This document shows, in pieces, positions 31,453-43,465 of a DNA stretch of 64,000 nucleotides; within the stretch, counting starts at the first letter, position 1; every line of letters begins with the position of its first letter. Made by a program: the position numbers and the translations under genes. A model generated the notes under the pieces. That model saw nothing but the letters and a program-made list of their open reading frames with translations. It was not told the origin of the DNA and did no database searches. Source of the stretch: Nectonema munidae (lineage: Eukaryota; Nematomorpha; Nectonematoida; Nectonematidae). The DNA is taken from positions 44,588-108,587 of the forward strand of contig JAUIRK010000270.1 of NCBI GenBank assembly GCA_030549495.1, given 5' to 3'.

Positions 31453-31582
31453 CCCATTTAAGACCAAGCAAAGCAGACGATATCTAAAAAAACGCAGACG
31501 ATTTATATTTAAAGTCATTGAAAAAAGCAGACGAAGATGAAATTACTTATGTTCCAAAATAGGAACATTGGTCGTAAATGGG
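31453..31582 (-). mobile_element. 130-bp MITE, complete, TTAA-flanked
   Basis: TTAA at 31449-31452 and 31583-31586. Terminal inverted repeats CCCATTTAAGACCAA and, complemented, CCCATTTACGACCAA match at 14 of 15 bases. The TTAA target and CCC start suggest mobilisation by a piggyBac-type transposase. Reverse orientation relative to the copy at 30288. Confidence 0.9.
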
Positions 31583-31589
31583 TTAATGG

Positions 31590-32480
31590 TGATGTTCATT
31601 TTTTATGAAATAAATAAAACCTATCAAAAAATCGATTAAATCGATAGGACCTCCATCTTTTGGCTACAAATTCGTTATCGGCTCGTATTCTCTACGTCAT
31701 ATTATAATTTACAGTATGTAATTTTGTTATTCATTCTATGATAATCCTTTCTTGGTATCTCTTTTTCATTAGAAATTTATATTCTTCAATGTGTGTTCGA
31801 AAATTTTTTTATAAGAATAAAATTACTTTTTTCCTCTCTCAAAGCATTCTGATTAAAGAATCTTCTTGATGATCTTAGACTTTTTTTATCAGTATCGTGT
31901 ATTTTATTATCAGGCCTGAATATTTGTCAACCAATCTCATTTCAAAGGTTTTTTTCTGATGAATCATTCGTAATGTTGATTGTTCAATTACAAAAAGTTG
32001 TCAACTTTCTTCATCTAAAAAATTATCTCTTTGACACAAAAGGAAAAAGACATATTCTAAATTTTCAGATTTCCTATCCATCTTAGCTAAATGTTAACTG
32101 TTATCCTAGATGATAAGCTATAGATTTAAATATTTTTCATTTGTAAAAGAGGAACTTCTTTTTCACAGTCAAAATCTTTTTTGAAGCATCTAATATTATA
32201 TAATTAAACCACTTCCTAGTTCATTAGAACATTGTAGATCTTCCATTTAGTCAAGATATTTTTTTTAATTATTTGTTTTGATCACATGTTCTTTTTTCAA
32301 TTAGTTTTCAACTTGGTTCCTTCTCTCATACAAATTTTCAAAAGATTTTATAATACGTTTTATTTTTTTTAATAAATATTTCATACTCAAGATAATTGTA
32401 GAAAGTATTATAAGCCAAAATATACAAAAAAAAAAGTATATTTTTACTATATACCTAATATGCAGCCATTTTTTGAAAAT
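31590..32480. other. AT-rich stretch without assigned features
   Basis: The - strand shows scattered fragments (for example KRWRSYRFNRFFDR) that might be the 5' part of the family at 29388-30262, displaced by the elements inserted between, but the match is too weak to call. Confidence 0.4.
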
Positions 32481-33660
32481 TTTTTACAGAACTGATTTTC
32501 AGGTATACATTACTAATTCAATTGCCACTTCGAGATATTTTTTAACCGTATTATCCAAAATCCAGTACAGAAATAAAATAAGCATAGTCGATTTGGTATA
32601 AAACAGATATTTTATTTTTTTGAAAATATTTGTGAAGATAGTATCTAGAAGTAAACCGCAAATCTGATTCAAGCTTTCAGATATTTTAAAACCATAAATG
32701 CCAAACCTGAGTCCAAAAATGAAACCAACATCTTCCATTTGGCATAAAAACAGATATTTTATTTAAATTTCAAAAATATTTCTGTAGACATTAGACGTAA
32801 TTCGAAAATTTGATTGACACTTTCAGACATTTAAAACCTCTAAATGCAAAAAATGATTTCAGAAATAAAAATTATCATGGTCGAATTGGTATAAAAACAT
32901 ATATTTCATGTAAAATTAGAGAGAATATTTTGGGATATAGTTTTCAGACATAAACCGCAAATTTGATTGACACTTGCAGTAAAACCTCTAAATGCGAAAA
33001 CTGTCTTCAGAAATGAAAACATCATGATCTATTTGCTATAAACACAAATTTTAGAACTAAACGCAAATTTAATTGATATTTATATGTATTTTCAAATTCA
33101 AACTGCAAAAATTGAGTCCATAAATGAAACTAGCATGGTTGATTTGGTATAAAAACATATATTTAATTGTAAAATTTGAATGAATGTTTTTGGAGACAAT
33201 TTTTAGAAGTAAACCGCAAATTTGATTAAAACTTATAGGTATTTTCACATCCTAAATGTAAAAAATGAGTTCAGAAATGAAAACAGCATGATTGATTTGG
33301 TATAAAAACATATATTTCAAGAGAATATTTTTGGAGAAAATTTTCAAAAGTAAATCGCAAATTTCATTAATACTTATAGGTATTTTCAAATCCTAAATGT
33401 AAAAAATGAGTTCAAAAATGAAACAAGCATGGCCGATTTAGTATAACACATATATTTTATGTAAAATGTGAAGGAATGTTTTTGGAGACAATTTTCAGAA
33501 GTAAACCGCAAATTTGATTAATACTTATAGGTATTTTCAAATCCTAAATGTAAAAAATGAGTCCAGAAAAGAAAACAGCATGACCGATTTAGTATAAAAA
33601 CATATATTTTATGTAAAATTTGAAGGTATATTTTATTAGATATATTTTTGATCAATCAAA
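32480..33660 (+). repeat. Tandem repeat, 140-155-bp unit, about 7 diverged copies
   Basis: Unit contains TTTGGTATAAAAACATATAT, AGAAGTAAACCGCAAATTTG and TTTTCAAATCCTAAATGTAA. Copies toward the right are most alike (151-bp spacing near 33381 and 33532). The same unit is at 55170-55790. Confidence 0.88.
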
Positions 33661-33694
33661 ATTTTGATTGACATTTTCTAAAAAGTAGCCATGA

Positions 33695-33790
33695 CAGAGG
33701 CGTAGCTAAGTTGGGGCCTGAGGGGCCGTGTCCCCCTCCCCATGTACCTTGGTGTGCCCCCCCCCCCCCATGTACCTTGAAAATAAAAAT
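33695..33790 (+). mobile_element. hAT-type MITE end (CAGAGGCGTAGC)
   Basis: CAGAGGCGTAGCTAAGTTGG, then GGGGCC and a long C run, preceded by AGCCATGA (33687-33694). The opposite end type (GCTACGCCACTG followed by the same AGCCATGA) is at 56227-56246. No matching right end is visible nearby, so this is a truncated copy. The rest to 34800 shows no gene. Confidence 0.6.
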
Positions 33791-34808
33791 TTAACTTTTT
33801 ATACTTGAATTTCATGGTTAGGGTTAGAATTAGCGTAATAATTTTACCGTTATAATTCCTTTGGCAATTATGTTTTCGAATTTTTAAACTAGACATTTTC
33901 GATGAGATGTTTCCCATTATATTTTTTCTATATATTTTCCTAATTTTTTTTACACTTCTATACAACAAAAAATTGAAAAAAAATTGCTGAATTGATTGTG
34001 TTTCCTGACCTTTAATTAACCTTTTAATAGTTATTAACTCATTCTATTTTTTTTACATTCCTTTTTCATTTTTTTATATTTTTATCTAGAGCTACCTTTA
34101 CTTTAATTTTATTTGTATCGTATATTGTCCAACTGCTAAACGTGCTAAGCCGAATGATGCTATTTATAATAGTGATTTAATACAGCCTTAAAAAATATAG
34201 AGGGTCATTATTTAAACAAAATAGGGGAAGTTAGGCGAGTGTATTGTTAAGGATATCTTATCAGATGTGAAAGATGTTTTTATAGACAAAAGTCTTTATT
34301 ATTATCGAATTATAAAGCACTCGAAAAACCAGATAAATGTGTCAAAACTTATTCCAATACTATCATCAATGCTATTAAATATAGTTTTGATATTGTTAAC
34401 AAGAAAACATTAAAACCTAGGTTTTTTATCAAAGGTATTTCAAAAGATCTGAAGAGTAACGAACAACAACAACACGTTGTTTTTGGAAGTCATTCTTTTA
34501 TCACTATTATATTTACAATTAGGTAAGATATTTCTTTCGGATAATTTTTAATATATATAGATAATTTTGGAATTTATCTTGAATGAGGTTCTATATTTGA
34601 AAATATACAATTAATCTGAATATATTTGAAGCAGCATATTAAATCCTTCTCAACTTCCCAAGTAATTTTCTAAATTAAATTAGAATTTTTTTATGTTTTT
34701 AAAATTTTAAATTTTTTAAATATTATTTTTAAATTTGAAATTTAGACGTTTTTAAAATTTTGAAATTCAATAATGTAATTATATAATAGTTATGGGTTAT
34801 ATAATATA

Positions 34809-36603
34809 CAGTGGAACCCCGGTTAACGACCACCCCGATGTTAAGACCACCCCGCAAATCCGACCACTTTTTCATGGACCGGTTTAAAAATGTATTCATA
34901 CACACATAGTAAAGTTTCGGTATTAAGACCACCTATATTTCGCTATTGAGACCACTAATTTTTGTAGAAAACATTTAACTACACCTAACAATTTTCATAA
35001 AAAGTTTTTTCCAAAAATGCTATAATAAATCTGAAAATTTGCTCTAGTACTATTAAATAAGATGGAAAAATTTTTGAATTTTTTGACAAAAAACATTTTT
35101 TAGAATAAATTTTCAGTTCATCTTGTTCAAGTTTTAATCTGGTTTATGTTTTATATTACCACGTGTTTAAGATATCTTTTTCATACATAAACTTTTTCTT
35201 CTAACATAATTAGTCAATTTATTATTCTTATTTTTTAAATGATATTAAAACTTTCATTAGGTTAGCTAGATTCATCATAATTTTTTTTAAATTTATTAAG
35301 ATTTTTGCAATTTTGTAATTGAAACTTTCTAAATTCAAATTTTTTAGCTCTTGTTTTTTAGTTAAATCAATACTAGTACATTGTCATTTATTCTTATATT
35401 TTTTTTCTCTTTAAATTTTTTTCCTTTCTTTAATATTGAATTTGAATATCTTATTTAGATTTATTAGATAGAGAGAAAAATTTTTAGCTCTTGTTTTTTT
35501 AGTTAAATCAATACTAGTACATTATTGAATTTGAATATCTTATTTAGATTTTAGCATAAATGTGTGAAAAAAAGTTAAAAAGAAATGAGCTAAGTTTGGG
35601 AGAAAAAATTGAATTGTTGAAAGATTCGACTGGCAAAAGTCAAAGGCAGTTGGCAGAAAAATTCAATGTAAGCAAAACCCAAGTCCAATCTATTTTGAAG
35701 CGTAAAAATATAATCATGAGTTCGAATACATCAATGAAGAGGAAAAGAGTTTCAACATCCTTGAACTTTGAAGATATAGATGAGCTAGCTTGGCAATGGT
35801 TCCAGAAAGCCAGAAGTATACATATGCCTATATCTGGACCAATGATACAAGAACAGGCACTTATTTTTGCTGAAAAACTGGGTAAACATGATTTTAAAGC
35901 ATCACATGGTTGGTTGAATAGATTTAAAAACAGGCATTCAATAAAATTTGGAGCAATTTGTGGCGAAAAAGGATCTGTAGATATGGAATCCGTAGAAGAA
36001 TGGAAGGTGAAAGTTGTAGAATTGATTAAAAATTATAAATATGAGGATATCTATAATATGGATGAGACGGGCTTATTTTACAGATGCCTACCTAATAAAA
36101 CTTTGAAAGTGAAAGGGGAGCAGTGTATAGGTGGGAAAAAATCGAAGAATAGAATCACAGTCTCGCTTTGCGTTAATATGAATGGTCAATTTGAAAAACC
36201 ACTCATCATTGGACACAACAAAAAGCCTCGCTGTTTTAAAAATGTTAATGTTGACAAGCTCAACTTTAAATGGTCATACAACAAAAAAGCTTGGATGACT
36301 TCAAGCGTTTTCAGCGAATGGTTGAAAACCTTTAATGATAAACTTCGACGTCAAAAACTTTTCTCTTTTTAGATAATGCACCATCTCACACCAAAATTGA
36401 AATGACGAACATCAAATTAGTTTTCTTGCCAGTCACACAACTTCTGTTCTTCAACCTCTCGATCAAGGAATAATCCAGTTTATCAAAACAACATATCGAA
36501 AACAACTTTTACGGCACATTTTGTTGAAGATCGATTCTGCGGAAGATGCTTCGAACATGAGTAAGTTGGTTAATGTGCTACAAGCTTGTAACAAATATAA
36601 TAT
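34809..36603 (+). mobile_element. Tigger/pogo element, 3' truncated
   Basis: Begins CAGTGGAACCCCGGTTAACG after TA, the typical Tigger terminal repeat and TA target. A transposase frame follows at 35560. The 5' leader repeats a segment of about 140 bp (TTAGCTCTTGTTTTTT at about 35345 and 35485). The coding region breaks off near 36603, where an unrelated repeat shared with 51570 begins, and no right terminal repeat is seen. Confidence 0.88.
35560..36603 (+). pseudogene. Tigger/pogo transposase, frameshifted and truncated
   Basis: Open for 270 codons. Residues 11-50 form a CENP-B/Psq-like helix-turn-helix (SLGEKIELLKDS, QRQLAEKFNVSKTQVQSIL). Residues 75-127 are a CENP-B-type DNA-binding domain ending GWLNRFKNRH. 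The catalytic domain begins with IYNMDETGLFYR (Asp168). After the stop at 36372 the protein continues in other frames: FLFLDNAPSHTKIEM (second Asp) and LQPLDQGIIQFIKTTYRK (third Asp). So two frameshifts, near 36345 and 36435, inactivate an otherwise complete DDD catalytic domain. Confidence 0.92.
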
Positions 36604-36606
36604 TTA

Positions 36607-39498
36607 AAATCGTGCAAATTGCAAAGTATAAATAATAACTTTTGTAACATCGTATGAGGTAGCAAAATATGAACAGAAAGTTTGATATTTTTTGATTTTT
36701 TAAAGAATATTTTTCGATTCTTTGATTACAGAATTTTATTTTGTTTATTTGATAAAATATATTATATAGGTTGGAGATGAATTATCGCGGTATACAGTTT
36801 GGAAATGAACCAACGTAGTATACAAATGTATATAGGTAATAACTTATGTAGCATCGTCTCCCCGAATGAGGTATATCAAATCTTACATCTAGCAGAATGT
36901 GAACATAAAATTGAACATTGTCTCTCTAGTCATTAGTACATGGAAAAGAAACCATCGTAGTATACAGGTTGAAGATGAATCATCGTAGTATACAGGTTGG
37001 AGATGAATCATCGTAGTATACAGGTTGGAGATGAATCATTGTAGTATATAGTTTGGAGATGAATCATCGTAATATACGGGTTGGAGAAGAATCATCGTAA
37101 TATACGGGTTGGAGATAACACGCAAGTTGTCTACCCGCGTTCAACCGTACAGGTTATGAGAATATATCATTACATACTAGAGAAGAGTTTTCTAAAGTCT
37201 TTATACTGAAAAAATATTTCTTCAATATACAAATAAATTTAGATTCTGAAAGTAGAGTCGCTTTATAATTGGGCTGGAAATTGTCACAGAATATAGGTAA
37301 AAATTTGTCCAAATGAAAAAAGCTTTAGTTTAAAATGCATCCTTTATCTCCTTAAATTTAATGCAGTAAACAATAATAAAAATAATATTTATCCAAAACA
37401 TATTTTTTCGAATCAAAGTGTAAATCAAACCCGCATTTAAATTTTGGTTGATTAATTCAAAATCTACAAATAAATTAAATTCTGAGAGTAGAGTCGCTTT
37501 ATAATTGTGTTAGAAATTATCACATAATATAGGTAAAAATTTGTCCAAATGAAAGGAGCTTTAGTTTAAAATGCATCCCTTATAAAGGTTGTATCTAATC
37601 TAAATAAAAGTAGACTATGATTATCCAACAAAACTCATTATTTCTTCAATGTGGATGTCGAAAATTATAATTATTTTATAAAATTATAGAAATAAATTTA
37701 GGATTAAAGTAAAAAAATAATAAATTCATGAGATTACTTATTGATAAAAATTGATTAAAACACATATTTTGATCTATTTATCTTCTCTTTAAAAATTTAT
37801 ATGCAGTAAACAATAATAAAATAATATTTATCCAAAACATATTTTTTTCGAATCAAAGTGTAAATCAAACCCGCACTTCAAAAAAAGTAAAAAACTAATG
37901 TTAATTTATAAAAAACCGAAAACTAAAATGATTTTATAAAAATCTAAAAATAAATAGTGGACTACGATTATCCAACAAAACTTGTAGATTTGATCTACAT
38001 TTTTCACTTCAAAATAATTTTTAATTTATTAGAAAAACATTATACTGACCAATAAAAAAAACGAAGGTTAATTTATAAAAAAATAGAAAAACTAATACTA
38101 TTTTATAAAAATCTACAAATAAATTTAGTTTATGAGAATTAAGTCGCTTTATAATTGTACTGGAAATTGTCACATAATATAGGTTTAAAATTTGTCCTAA
38201 TGAAAGGAGCTTTAGTTTAAAATGCATCCCTTATCTTGTAATTAATGGTATGAAGCACATGGAAAATATAAACAGTAAAATGGTATTTCTTAAGGACTTA
38301 TGATATAAGTAATGTATTCTGAAAGCCCATAAAAAATGCTTTAATTTGGTATATCGCATGATGCATTTTGTTGAGAAATGTGAAAGTTATAAGCGTTTTA
38401 ATATTTGACTAAGATTTAAGCTAGGAACACTACAAATAAACTAAGCGTACACTAGCCCGATAAAATAAACCACACACGCGTGCTAAAGATGTGGTGAAGC
38501 GTATGCGAGATAAGAATTCACTGCGCTCACAAACGCGTAATGCAACATGTGTTAATCTTTCTTCGCATAGTTATGCTCTAAAATCAATCAATAATGTGAT
38601 TTATTCTTCGCACACTGTCGGTATAAAAATAACGAATGCCCTTCGTTAAAAATTAGAAAGTTTGTATCTAAACTAAATAAAAGTAGACTATGATTATCCA
38701 ACAAAACTCATTATTTCTTCAATGTGGATGCATGCGCACACGTGTTAGATTCGAAAATTATGATTATTTTATAAAAATATAGAAATAAATTTAGGATTAT
38801 AGTGAAAAAAAAAATAAATTCATGAGATTACTTATTGAGAAAAATTGATTAAAACACATATTTTGATCTATTTATCTTCTCTTTAGAAATTTATATGAAG
38901 TAAACAATAATAAAAATAATATTTATCCAAAACATATTTTTTTCGAATCAAAGTGTAAATCAAACTCGCACTTAAATTTTGGATGATTAATTCAAAAGAA
39001 GTAAAAAACTAATGTTAATTTATAAAAAACCGAAAACTAAAATGATTTTATGAAAATCTAAAAATAAATAGTGGACTACGATTATCCAACAAAACTTGTA
39101 CATTCGATCTACATTTTTAACTTCAAAAATAGTTTTAAATTTATTAGAAAAACATTATACTGACCAATAAAAAAACGAAGGTTAATTTATAAAAAAAATG
39201 GAAAAACTAATACTATTTTATAAAAATCTACAAATAAATTTAGATTCTGAGAGTAGAGTCGCTTTATAATTCTGCTGGAAATTGTCACATAATATAGGTA
39301 AAAATTTGTCATAATGAAAGGAGCTTTAGTTTAAAATGCATCCCTTATCTGCTAATTAATGGTATGAAGCCCATGGAAAATAAAAACAGTAAAAGGTATT
39401 TCTTAAGTACTTATGGTATAAGTAATGTATTCTGAAAGCCCATAAAAAATGCTTTAATTTGATATATCGCAGGATGCATTTTGTTGAGAAATGTGAAA
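36607..39498 (+). repeat. Long unclassified dispersed repeat, copy 1
   Basis: Extensively similar to 51560-53800 in the same order: GTGCAAATTGCAAA, GGTAGCAAAATATGAACAG, a 28-bp minisatellite, TTTATCCAAAACATATTTT, GAGTCGCTTTATAATT, and CGCGTAATGCAACATGTGTT. No open frame of note. Contains internal direct repeats of several hundred bases (about 37240-38230 and 38640-39500). Class unknown. Confidence 0.7.
36951..37117 (+). repeat. 28-bp minisatellite, about 6 copies
   Basis: Unit reads about ATCATCGTAGTATACAGG then TTGGAGATGA. The copy number and position within the parent repeat match those at 51917-52082. Confidence 0.9.
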
Positions 39499-40399
39499 GT
39501 TATAAGTAGGGCGGTTAAAAGTCAATAAAGTCAACTTTTTAGATTTAACTGCACAATTATATAGATTTACGATGTAACACAAATCTCCAGTTTTATATAC
39601 TTTTTTTCGTATTTTTTATGTCAATTAAAGTCAACTTTTTTATGTTGGGTCAACTTTTTTCCATATAGTCAATTTTTTTTGTTAGGTCAATTTTTGAATT
39701 TGACGATATTTGATATAATAAAACTTTAACATAAGGCATCTCATCTCTATACCACCCGTGAATACATCAGAAGTATTGGTCAAGCTTAGCAATATTATAT
39801 CTGTGCATCACACTTATATTTTAAATAAAAAAGGTTTTTATGTTATCCTACTAATGAAAACATATTTTTTGTACAGATATGATTGTTGTCAATTTATGAT
39901 GCTAAAGGAGAATTTAGTCTTGGTGTAGCGTGTGTAGATCGACAGATAAGGTTATAGATGCGATGCAGCACTGTTAGCAGAACTCTTGACTCTTCCGTTT
40001 TTCTATGTGCTATGTATGCAGTGAAGACAAAGTTCATTGATGTCTAAATTAATTCGCAAAAGGTGATATTTGTTCTTTACGACTTAATTAACCTTCGCAA
40101 GACGGTCCATTTTATACCATACACGAAGGACGGATATATGCCGTAAAACTCCCATACATCAAAAAAAGATTGTTTATGCCATATATTGCATTTCCTGCAT
40201 AAATTTTATGTAAAATCACAAAAAATAGCATTTTAAAGCACAAAAACTAGTAAATGAAAAAATTTATTCATGTGTGCGTAATAAAAAGTTAACGCCATCT
40301 GCATTACTGAAATATTTTTTGCAATATCTTATATACAGTTGTGTTAGACATAGAAACAAAACAAATTTTATTTCATGAAAGGATGAATGATAATGCTGT

Positions 40400-41056
40400 A
40401 TGTGTACGGTTTATTAGGCATTATATTATACTGATTACGTTAACAAATGAGAAGAATTTACGAGAAGGATAATGATCGATATATGTGCTGGTTTATCATG
40501 AGATGTCGTTTTCAACCTTGATATAATGTAGGATAGCTTTATCTTCATGAGTAATTTTCGAATCCGAGCACATTGAAGGTAGAGTATAAACAAAATTAAA
40601 GCTGTGTTGTGTGATGTCACACAGAATTTTTTTCAAATATGTCATCACTAATCATTTGTGTATAAAATACACTTTGCACTCAAAACGAAAACTTTTATTC
40701 TATTTTCTCAGTTTTCTAATTTTACACTGTATGATTGTGTACGGTATATTAGGCATTTTATTCTACAGATTACGTTGAGAAATGAGAAAAATTTACAAGA
40801 AGGATAATGATCAATATATGTGCTGGTTTATCATGAGATGTCGTTTTTAACCTTGATATAATGTAGGATAATCTTCATGATTAATTTTTGTATCCGAGCA
40901 TATTGAAGGTAGAATATAAACAAAATTAAAGCTGTGTTGTGTGATGTCACACAGAGAATTTTTCAAATATGTCATCACTAATCATTTGTGTATAAAATAC
41001 ATTTTGCACTCAAATCAAAAACTTTCATTTTATTTTCTCAGTTTTCTAATCTGTGT
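40400..41056 (+). promoter_or_regulatory. Tandemly duplicated upstream region of piggyBac copy 3, with TATA box
   Basis: About 330 bp at 40400-40725 is repeated at 40735-41056 with roughly 90% identity by eye. Each copy has GTTGTGTGATGTCACACAG (near-palindromic, containing the CRE-like TGATGTCA) and, some 40 bases on, GTATAAAATACA, a plausible TATA box. The second copy ends just before the transposase ATG at 41073. Confidence 0.7.
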
Positions 41057-41072
41057 GATTATTATCTCCGTC

Positions 41073-43155
41073 ATGCAGTCGTCTTCAAGTGTTTCTTCTT
41101 ATAACACTATAACTTCTTCTTCTGAAAGTTTTACTTCGTCTTCATCTGAGGAGTCAGATATTTCTGAAACGGTTTCAGATTTCTTACTTGCTCCAGACGG
41201 TACACGTTATCAATGGGATCCTTTTTCTACGAATGTTGGAAGACCTGGAACTTTTAATATTAGAGATACTGTCGCCGAACCATATGGTCCTAAAGGAGAT
41301 GCTAAATCTTTAGTTGATCCTTTGAAAATTTTTCAACTTTTTTTTACTGTTGAAACAATATCCCATATTTATCGCTGTACCAAATTAAAGATGGATGAGG
41401 CATATGCGTGAGTCAAATTTAATTTTAAATAGTTTTAGTCACAGTTGACATCAATGTAACTATTTTGCTTATTAAAACTTTTGTGCAAATAGATGCTACT
41501 TTTTTGTTCATCTAATCGGTTGACGTCAACTATGAAAAAATTTATTTTAAACACAATTTATTTTAAATTTTTTAATTTCTTTTAAAACTTTAGTCTAAAT
41601 TCTCGGGCTATATTTTTCAATTTTTTGCTTAGTACACTACTTGGACATTCAAAAAACTTTTTATTGCTTATGTATTTTGGTAGAAACATTTAAATAAATT
41701 ATCTTTATTTGTAATACCAAAATATAAAAGCTATTATACTTTATTTTTATGATGAAAAGATGACTCTCCGAGAAAAGTATTTATTTAAAAATATTGTTCG
41801 TAATTTTATTATCTTTTTTGTGTTTTAGAAATATGCCTGAAACTTTCCAAAAGACTAAATTTTGTTTTGAAAAGTTCAGTATTGCTGACATACTATCTTA
41901 TTTTGCATGTTTACTACACATTGGACAGGCAAAAAATCAAAAATTAGATGTAAAATACCTCTTTTCTCAAAAGCATGGAGAGCCATTTTTAAAAGCTTCT
42001 ATAAATCGAGATATGTTTTTTCTTATCCATCGTTTTATACGCTTTGACAAAAAAAGTGAAAGAAATCAGGAAGATAAATTGGGAGCAATAAGAGAATTAC
42101 ACGACCATTTTTATAAAATATTCAGCAGGTACTATACTCCGCAAGATTGCGTAACTGTTGATGAACAGTTGATAAAATTTAGAGGAAGAACGGCTTTACG
42201 AATCTATGATCGATCCAAGCCAGGACGCTATGGCATAAAATGCTACCACTGCAATGACGCAAGAACTTATTATGTGCTCAAACCCGAAATTTATGTCCCT
42301 GGTCTCCTAGATAAAACTTATTTTTCTTCTGAAGAAATTGTAAAAAGACTTGTGGCAAGTTGTGAGTTGCCAAAAGGTTGCGGCATATTCATGGACAGGT
42401 TCTTTACCTCTCATGAACTTTGCAAATGGGCACGAGAACAAAACCTCACAGTCTGTGGCACTGCAAGAGCTAATCGCCGCTTTATACCTTACCTTTTCAG
42501 ACCAGATCATCTAAAAAGTCTCGCCTTACAAGATTGTGAGAGTAAATTCCTTTACACAGAATTTGCATCCTTGACTGCTTACATTCCTCACAAGCATTCA
42601 CAAAGAGACTTCAAAGTAGTTTATATAATGTCGTCTCAACATTTGGGAAGCATCAACTTGTTAGGTCCAAGACGTAAACCGGAGACTGTTGTCGATTACA
42701 ATAAATTTAAATCGGGCGTTGATACTTGTAATCGAATGCTAAGAGACTTTACTTCTTACAAAGCTTCAAGGAGATGGCCTTTTCTTTTGTTTTGTAATTA
42801 TTTAGACATATCAGCTTATAACAGTTGGGTCATCATCAAGAGCAACGCTCCAGAAAAATTTCCATCGGTACAAAAAGGTGGGAGAAAGTACTTCATAAGA
42901 GATCTGTGTCTAAGACTTAGTCACCTTTCAATGATGAACAGATGTAATGATCCTCTCACCCACAGAATCACAAAGGAACTTATTTCATTTTACGGGATCC
43001 AACAAGATATACCTGAGATTGCTTCCTCTTCTCGTGGATATTGCTTTGTTTCTACTTGTAGACCAAAAAAGAGAGGAACAAGAAAGTGCGCAACATGCAA
43101 AAGGCCTATATGTAAAGCACACACAAAGTACATTTGTCAAAGTTGTGGAATTTAA
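41073..43155 (+). CDS. piggyBac transposase, intact, two exons
   Basis: Join of 41073-41407 and 41829-43155, 553 residues. The intron is 421 bp with GTGAGT donor and TTTTAG acceptor, and the split codon GC|A (Ala) gives DEAYANMPETFQKTKF. The start is the ATG at 41073. Order of parts: a Ser-rich acidic N-terminus, the N-terminal dimerisation domain (PLKIFQLFFT), the RNase H-like core with catalytic Asp223 (TVDEQL), Asp301 (MDRFFTS) and Asp410 (FKSGVDTCNRM), and a C-terminal cysteine/histidine zinc-binding domain (CATCKRPICKAH..CQSC). All key residues are present. It would cut and paste at TTAA sites. Possibly still active. Confidence 0.92.
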
Positions 43156-43465
43156 TTTTGCTCTTTTTTTATGCTAACTAATCAAAATTAAATATTTTTA
43201 AGTTTTTTGCTCAATTAATTTTTATTATTGCTTTTTATTCATGAATAAAGTTCATAATGTGAAAAGAAATTTAGTTACTTTCTTTAGATGGCGTTAAAGA
43301 TCTACAGAAGAAAAAAATATACAGTTATTCACTATCAGTTTTTATTTTTGAAAAATTTGTTGTTTTTTGAAAATTTACATTATAATTTTAACATAGGTTT
43401 TATATAAGATAGTCGACGTAAATTTAGTTTGAAAATTACCATTGACGTAAAACTCCCGTTCCGTC

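Larger units (their letters stand above)
30401..33694 (+). mobile_element. Tandem-repeat-bearing element with TTAA-CCCTATTAGTG end
   Basis: Starts after TTAA with CCCTATTAGTGCTGGGC and a G/C-rich hairpin (GGGGGGC ... GCCCCC). Then come about six units of 151 bp (about 30523-31440), a nested MITE (31453-31582), AT-rich filler, and about seven units of a second repeat of 140-155 bp (about 32480-33660). The second repeat and its right flank (ATTTTGATTGACATTT, AGCCATGA) recur at 55170-55800. There the family ends in CACTGATAGGG-TTAA, an 11-bp inverted match with one difference. No coding seen. True right end here is unknown. Confidence 0.55.

Noticed and set aside
34140-34560. Possible coding segment (VKDILSDVKDVFIDKSLYYY)
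   Set aside because: Short, interrupted by stops, no recognisable family.
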